Source: Nitrospira sp. (GTDB lineage: Bacteria; Nitrospirota; Nitrospiria; Nitrospirales; Nitrospiraceae). Taken from it: DNA of 38,246 nucleotides. The stretch lies in the NCBI GenBank assembly GCA_024998625.1, contig JACOEL010000028.1:1-38246 (forward strand). Reading direction: 5' to 3'. Below are positions 34,458 to 38,246 of the stretch, piece after piece. The translations under genes and the position numbers were made by a program. The first letter of the stretch is position 1. Each line of letters starts with the position of its first letter. The notes beneath the pieces are model-generated. The model was not told the origin of the DNA. It searched no databases and saw only the letters and a list, made by a program, of their open reading frames with translations.

Positions 34458-34473
34458 CGGCACGTGAATTGTA
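34458..34473 (+). promoter_or_regulatory. sigma54 -24/-12 candidate for nxrA2
   Basis: CGGCACGTGAATTGTA matches GGCACG and TTG at exact sigma54 spacing but has GT instead of GC at -12, so it may be weak. The predicted start is near 34483, giving a ~170-base leader. Dyads just downstream (GAGCG-N6-CGCTC, and ACAATT-TCG-AATTGT) could be repressor or RNA elements. Confidence 0.45.
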
Positions 34474-34550
34474 ATACTCCTACAGCGCGAGCGAATGTCC
34501 GCTCGACAATTTCGAATTGTGAGGGGCGAATGTTTCCAATTCGACACACG

Positions 34551-34628
34551 GAAAGGAGGTACCCCAGACTAGATTGCATCTAGGCGAGTGTAGTGAGGTT
34601 GTACGAACAGGTGCATGAGGGACTCATG
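34551..34628 (+). promoter_or_regulatory. nxrA2 leader: orphan SD and two hairpins
   Basis: GAAAGGAGGT (34551-34560) is a strong SD ~92 bases before the nxrA2 start with no gene behind it; a TTG at 34574 would open only 14 codons. Hairpins CTAGAT-TGC-ATCTAG (34569-34583) and CATGAG-GGA-CTCATG (34614-34628) follow. The real SD, AAGGAGGT, is at 34638-34645. The nxrA1 leader has the same plan. Confidence 0.35.
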
Positions 34629-34651
34629 TGCCTCACAAGGAGGTAGCTATT

Positions 34652-37600
34652 ATGCAGGTTTCCGTTTCACGGAGACAGTTTCTCAAAATCTCGGCGGGAA
34701 CCGTTGCGGCCGTGGCCGTGGCGGATAAAGTCCTCGCGTTGACCGCGCTGCAGCCGGTCATCGAGGTTGGGAACCCGCTGGGTGAGTACCCGGATCGGTC
34801 CTGGGAGCGTGTGTATCACGACCAGTACCGATACGACTCATCCTTTACCTGGTGCTGCTCACCGAACGACACCCACGGCTGTCGCGTCCGCGCGTTCGTC
34901 CGAAACGGCGTCGTCATGCGCGTGGAGCAGAACTATGACCACCAAACCTATGAAGACCTCTACGGCAACCGCGGAACGTTCGCGCACAATCCGCGCATGT
35001 GCTTGAAAGGGTTCACCTTCCACCGTCGCGTGTACGGCCCCTATCGCTTGAAGGGTCCGTTGATGCGGAAAGGCTGGAAGCAGTGGATGGACGACGGCTC
35101 CCCCGAGCTGACGCCCGATGTGAAGCGCAAGTACAAGTTTGACAGCCGCTTCCTGGACGACCTCAACCGGGTGTCCTGGGATACGGCCTTCACCTATGTC
35201 GCCAAAGCCGCCGTGCTCATCGCGACGCGCTACAGCGGTGAAGCCGGTGCCCGTCGTCTCCGCGAGCAGGGCTATGCTCCGGAAATGATCGAAATGATGA
35301 AGGGTGCGGGCGTGCGGACGTTCAAGCATCGTGCCGGTATGCCGGTGCTCGGCATCGTCGGTAAGATGATGAACACCCGCTTCAACGGCGGATGTCTGCC
35401 GTTGCTGGACTCATGGATCCGCAAAGTCGATGCCGAAAAGGCGCAGGGCGGAAAGTACTATTCCAACTACACCTGGCACGGCGACCAAGATCCTTCCCAT
35501 CCGTTCTGGAATGGGACCCAGAACTGCGACGTCGACCTCTCCGACATGCGCTTCTCCAAGCTGAACACCAGCTGGGGTAAGAACTTCGTCGAGAACAAGA
35601 TGCCGGAAGCGCACTGGAAGCTCGAGTCCATCGAGCGCGGCGCACGGATCGTCGTCATTACGCCGGAATACAACCCAACGGCCTACCGCGCAGACTATTG
35701 GATTCCTCTGCGGCCGGAAACCGACGGTGCGAACTTCCTCGGCGCTGCAAAGATCATCTTCGATGAGAATTTGCAGGACATCGATTACATCAAGGAATTT
35801 ACCGACCTGCCGTTACTCATTCGGACGGATACCCTCCAGTATCTTGATCCGCGCGATGTGATTGCGGACTACAAGTTCCCGGATTTCTCCAAGAGCTATT
35901 CGGGACGCATCCAGTCCTTGAAGCCCGAGCAGGTCGAACGGCTCGGCGGCATGATGGTCTGGGACCAGGCGAAGAACCAAGCAGTTCCTCTGCACCGGGA
36001 ACAGGTCGGCTTCCACTTCAAGGAAAGCGGCATCGATGCAGCATTGACCGGTACCCACCGGGTGAAGCTACTCAACGGTCGTGAAATTGACGTGATGCCG
36101 CTTTATCAGATGTACCAGGTGCACCTCCAGGACTACGACCTGGATACAGTTCACCAGATCACCCGGGCGCCGAAGGACCTCATCGTCCGATGGGCGCGCG
36201 ATTCGGGCACGATCAAGCCGGCCGCGATGCATAACGGCGAAGGCGTCTGTCACTATTTCCACATGACGGAAATGGGTCGGGCGGCGGCGTTCATTATGAC
36301 CATCACCGGCAACATCGGAAAGTTCGGCACGGGCTGCCATACCTGGTCCGGTAACTACAAGGCCGGTATCTGGAACGCTGTGCCATGGTCCGGTGCGGGC
36401 CTCGCGGTACATACCGGTGAGGATCCGTTCAACCTGACCTTGGATCCAAACGCCCACGGCAAAGAGATCAAGACCCGTTCCTATTACTATGGTGAGGAAG
36501 TCGGTTACTGGAACCATGGTGATACGGCCTTGATCGTCAACACGCCGAAGTACGGTCGCAAGGTGTTCACCGGCAAGACCCACATGCCGAGCCCCAGCAA
36601 AGTCCGCTGGGTGACCAACGTGAACATTCTGAACAACGCCAAACACCACTATGACATGGTGAAAAACGTCGATCCGAACATCGAGATGATCGTCACGCAA
36701 GATATCGAGATGACCTCGGACGTCAACCATGCCGACGTGGCGTTTGCTTGCAACTCGTGGATGGAGTTCACCTATCCGGAAATGACTGGCACGGTCTCCA
36801 ATCCGTGGATTCAGATCTGGAAGGGCGGGATCCGTCCGTTGTACGACACCCGCAACGATGCGGACACCTTCGCCGGCGTCGCAGCCAAGTTGGCTGAAAT
36901 GACCGGAGATGCGCGCTTCCGCGGCGTGTTCCACTTCGTGTACATGAACCGCGTCGATGTTTATCCGCAGCGGATGCTGGATGCCAGCGCCACCTGCTAC
37001 GGGTACAGCGCTGACGTCATGTTGAAGTCGGAAAAGGGCTGGATGGTCATGGGACGCACCTATCCGCGCCACCCGCTCTGGGAAGAGACCAACGAGTCCA
37101 AGCCCCAGTGGACGCGGTCGGGTCGGATCGAGACCTACCGGATCGAGCCGGAAGCCATTGAATACGGCGAAAACTTCATCTCCCACCGGGAAGGCCCGGA
37201 GTGTACGCCGTATCTGCCGAATGCGATTTTCTCGAACAATCCGTTCATTCGGCCGGATGACTACGGAATTCCGATTACCGCGCAGCACCATGATGACAAG
37301 CATGTGCGGAACATCAGACTACCGTGGGCGGAAATCAAGCGGCATCCGAACCCGTTGTGGGAGAAGGGCTACCAGTTCTACTGCGTGACGCCCAAGACCC
37401 GCCACCGGGTGCACAGCCAATGGTCGGTGAACGACTGGGTGCAGATTTATGAGTCGAACTTCGGCGATCCGTACCGGATGGACAAACGGACACCGGGGGT
37501 CGGCGAGCACCAGTTGCACATCAACCCGCAGGCGGCGAAAGACCGTGGCATCAACGACGGCGACTACGTCTTTGTCGACGGTAACCCGGTGGACCGGCCC

Positions 37601-38095
37601 TATCGTGGCTGGAAACCGTCGGATCCGTTCTACAAGGTCGCCCGCTTGATGATCCGGGCGAAGTATAACCCTGCATATCCGTACCACGTGACGATGGCGA
37701 AGCACGCTCCGTACGTGGCGACGGCGAAATCGGTGAAGGGCCACGAGACGCGGCCAGACGGACGCGCCATCGCGGTGGACACCGGCTATCAGTCCAACTT
37801 CCGGTATGGGGCGCAACAGTCCTTTACCCGGAACTGGCTGATGCCGATGCACCAGACCGACTCGCTCCCTGGCAAACACACGATTGCCTGGAAGTTCAAG
37901 TGGGGCTATGCCATCGATCACCATGGCATCAACACCGTTCCGAAGGAATGCTTGATCCGCATCACCAAGGCGGAAGACGGCGGTATCGGAGCGCGTGGTC
38001 CGTGGGAACCAGTCCGGACCGGGTTCACGCCGGGTCAGGAAAACGAGTTCATGATCAAGTGGCTTAAAGGTGAACATATCAAGATCAAGGTCTAG
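34652..38095 (+). CDS. nxrA: nitrite oxidoreductase alpha (catalytic) subunit, copy 2
   Basis: A 1147-residue paralogue of the minus-strand NxrA. The ATG at 34652 follows AAGGAGGT at seven bases; the longer frame from 34628 lacks an SD. It has a Tat signal (SRRQFLKIS), Cys69, Cys77 (CSPNDTHGC, preceded by an extra Cys68) and Cys117 (MCLKG) for FS0, and YTWHGDQDP for the Mo region. By eye it is nearly colinear with copy 1; differences cluster in the first 300 residues and around residues 390-480, and the last ~250 residues are almost identical. Third-position differences are common even where the protein is identical, so the nxrA copies are not being homogenised like nxrB. It is followed by nxrB2 after 108 bp. 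Confidence 0.97.
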   Translation: MQVSVSRRQFLKISAGTVAAVAVADKVLALTALQPVIEVGNPLGEYPDRSWERVYHDQYRYDSSFTWCCSPNDTHGCRVRAFVRNGVVMRVEQNYDHQTYEDLYGNRGTFAHNPRMCLKGFTFHRRVYGPYRLKGPLMRKGWKQWMDDGSPELTPDVKRKYKFDSRFLDDLNRVSWDTAFTYVAKAAVLIATRYSGEAGARRLREQGYAPEMIEMMKGAGVRTFKHRAGMPVLGIVGKMMNTRFNGGCLPLLDSWIRKVDAEKAQGGKYYSNYTWHGDQDPSHPFWNGTQNCDVDLSDMRFSKLNTSWGKNFVENKMPEAHWKLESIERGARIVVITPEYNPTAYRADYWIPLRPETDGANFLGAAKIIFDENLQDIDYIKEFTDLPLLIRTDTLQYLDPRDVIADYKFPDFSKSYSGRIQSLKPEQVERLGGMMVWDQAKNQAVPLHREQVGFHFKESGIDAALTGTHRVKLLNGREIDVMPLYQMYQVHLQDYDLDTVHQITRAPKDLIVRWARDSGTIKPAAMHNGEGVCHYFHMTEMGRAAAFIMTITGNIGKFGTGCHTWSGNYKAGIWNAVPWSGAGLAVHTGEDPFNLTLDPNAHGKEIKTRSYYYGEEVGYWNHGDTALIVNTPKYGRKVFTGKTHMPSPSKVRWVTNVNILNNAKHHYDMVKNVDPNIEMIVTQDIEMTSDVNHADVAFACNSWMEFTYPEMTGTVSNPWIQIWKGGIRPLYDTRNDADTFAGVAAKLAEMTGDARFRGVFHFVYMNRVDVYPQRMLDASATCYGYSADVMLKSEKGWMVMGRTYPRHPLWEETNESKPQWTRSGRIETYRIEPEAIEYGENFISHREGPECTPYLPNAIFSNNPFIRPDDYGIPITAQHHDDKHVRNIRLPWAEIKRHPNPLWEKGYQFYCVTPKTRHRVHSQWSVNDWVQIYESNFGDPYRMDKRTPGVGEHQLHINPQAAKDRGINDGDYVFVDGNPVDRPYRGWKPSDPFYKVARLMIRAKYNPAYPYHVTMAKHAPYVATAKSVKGHETRPDGRAIAVDTGYQSNFRYGAQQSFTRNWLMPMHQTDSLPGKHTIAWKFKWGYAIDHHGINTVPKECLIRITKAEDGGIGARGPWEPVRTGFTPGQENEFMIKWLKGEHIKIKV

Positions 38096-38113
38096 GACAG
38101 AGGTACACAGTCT

Positions 38114-38129
38114 GAGAGGCACGCCTCTC
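38114..38129 (+). promoter_or_regulatory. intercistronic hairpin between nxrA2 and nxrB2
   Basis: GAGAGGC-AC-GCCTCTC forms a perfect stem shortly after the nxrA2 stop, with no T-run. It could be an mRNA-stabilising or attenuating hairpin rather than a full terminator, since nxrB2 follows with its own SD. Confidence 0.4.
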
Positions 38130-38203
38130 GGCACTTCGTCCTCGGTACTTGAAACGAATGCGAACCATTAACTACATGATCATGTTCAGAAGGAGGATTC
38201 ACA

Positions 38204-38246
38204 ATGCCAGAAGTCTATAACTGGCAACTGGGACGGAAGATGCTGT
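38204..38246 (+). CDS. nxrB: nitrite oxidoreductase beta subunit, copy 2 (5' end only)
   Basis: The ATG at 38204 follows AGAAGGAGGA. Fourteen codons are visible (MPEVYNWQLGRKML), identical in protein and in all 43 bases to the start of nxrB1. The sequence upstream of the ATG is unrelated to that of nxrB1. The gene continues beyond the window. Confidence 0.93.
   Translation, partial: MPEVYNWQLGRKML

Noticed and set aside
1-38246. CRISPR arrays, tRNA, rRNA, transposases, phage genes
   Set aside because: None seen on reading both strands; the only dispersed repeat is the two-copy MITE-like element.

Overview
This window is a nitrite-oxidation island from a Nitrospira genome (phylum Nitrospirota). 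It carries one complete nitrite oxidoreductase pair, nxrA-nxrB, on the minus strand (10607 down to 5785). A second nxrA lies on the plus strand (34652-38095), followed by the first 43 bases of a second nxrB that run off the window end. The roughly 24 kb between the two copies hold regulators, a formate/nitrite transporter, efflux systems and cation transporters. From memory, this resembles the nxr region of Candidatus Nitrospira defluvii; I could not check that here.

Layout. (1) 1-5550: part of a LuxR-type regulator, an unrecognised Cys-rich ORF, a minus-strand gene series (winged-helix-like small protein, lipoprotein, SPFH lipoprotein, zinc-ribbon protein, receiver-only response regulator), a plus-strand pair (CBS-domain protein, DUF488 protein), a 33-residue membrane peptide and an orphan CHASE3 protein. 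(2) 5785-12573: nxrB1 and nxrA1, with a GAF-AAA+-Fis sigma54 activator upstream on the same strand. (3) 12857-18398: a minus-strand operon of a formate/nitrite transporter followed by an EmrB, NodT and EmrA tripartite efflux system. (4) 18803-23986: two plus-strand two-component systems, one NtrB/NtrC-like and one NarX/NarL-like. (5) 24365-32579: a small Cys protein, a heavy-metal RND system (CzcCBA-like), a SugE/Gdx-type SMR pump and a ChaA-type cation/proton antiporter. (6) 32744-38246: an NtrC-like response regulator, a long AT-rich regulatory region, nxrA2 and the start of nxrB2.

The strongest signal beyond the genes is regulatory. Six sequences fit the sigma54 -24/-12 element (GG-N10-GC, one with GT), each upstream of a gene or operon: the divergent 3315(-) and 3745(+) units, the 33-residue peptide, nxrA1, the nitrite-transporter/efflux operon and nxrA2. 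Inverted repeats at enhancer distance accompany most of them. One perfect 9-bp-arm palindrome (3492-3518) sits midway between two divergent sigma54 elements. A near-identical palindrome (4780-4805) sits upstream of the peptide gene. Upstream of nxrA1 is a dense CCACG/CGTGG array, and upstream of nxrA2 is an exact IHF consensus match. Three sigma54 activators are encoded in the window. I infer that the island is a sigma54 regulon in which the two NXR copies, nitrite transport and efflux are under separate activators.

Other points: a MITE-like repeat occurs twice, each time abutting the 3' end of a response-regulator gene, and in one case it supplies that protein's last ~24 codons. The visible start of nxrB2 is base-identical to nxrB1, although the flanking DNA and the nxrA genes have diverged. 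No tRNA, rRNA, CRISPR array, transposase or phage gene was seen.
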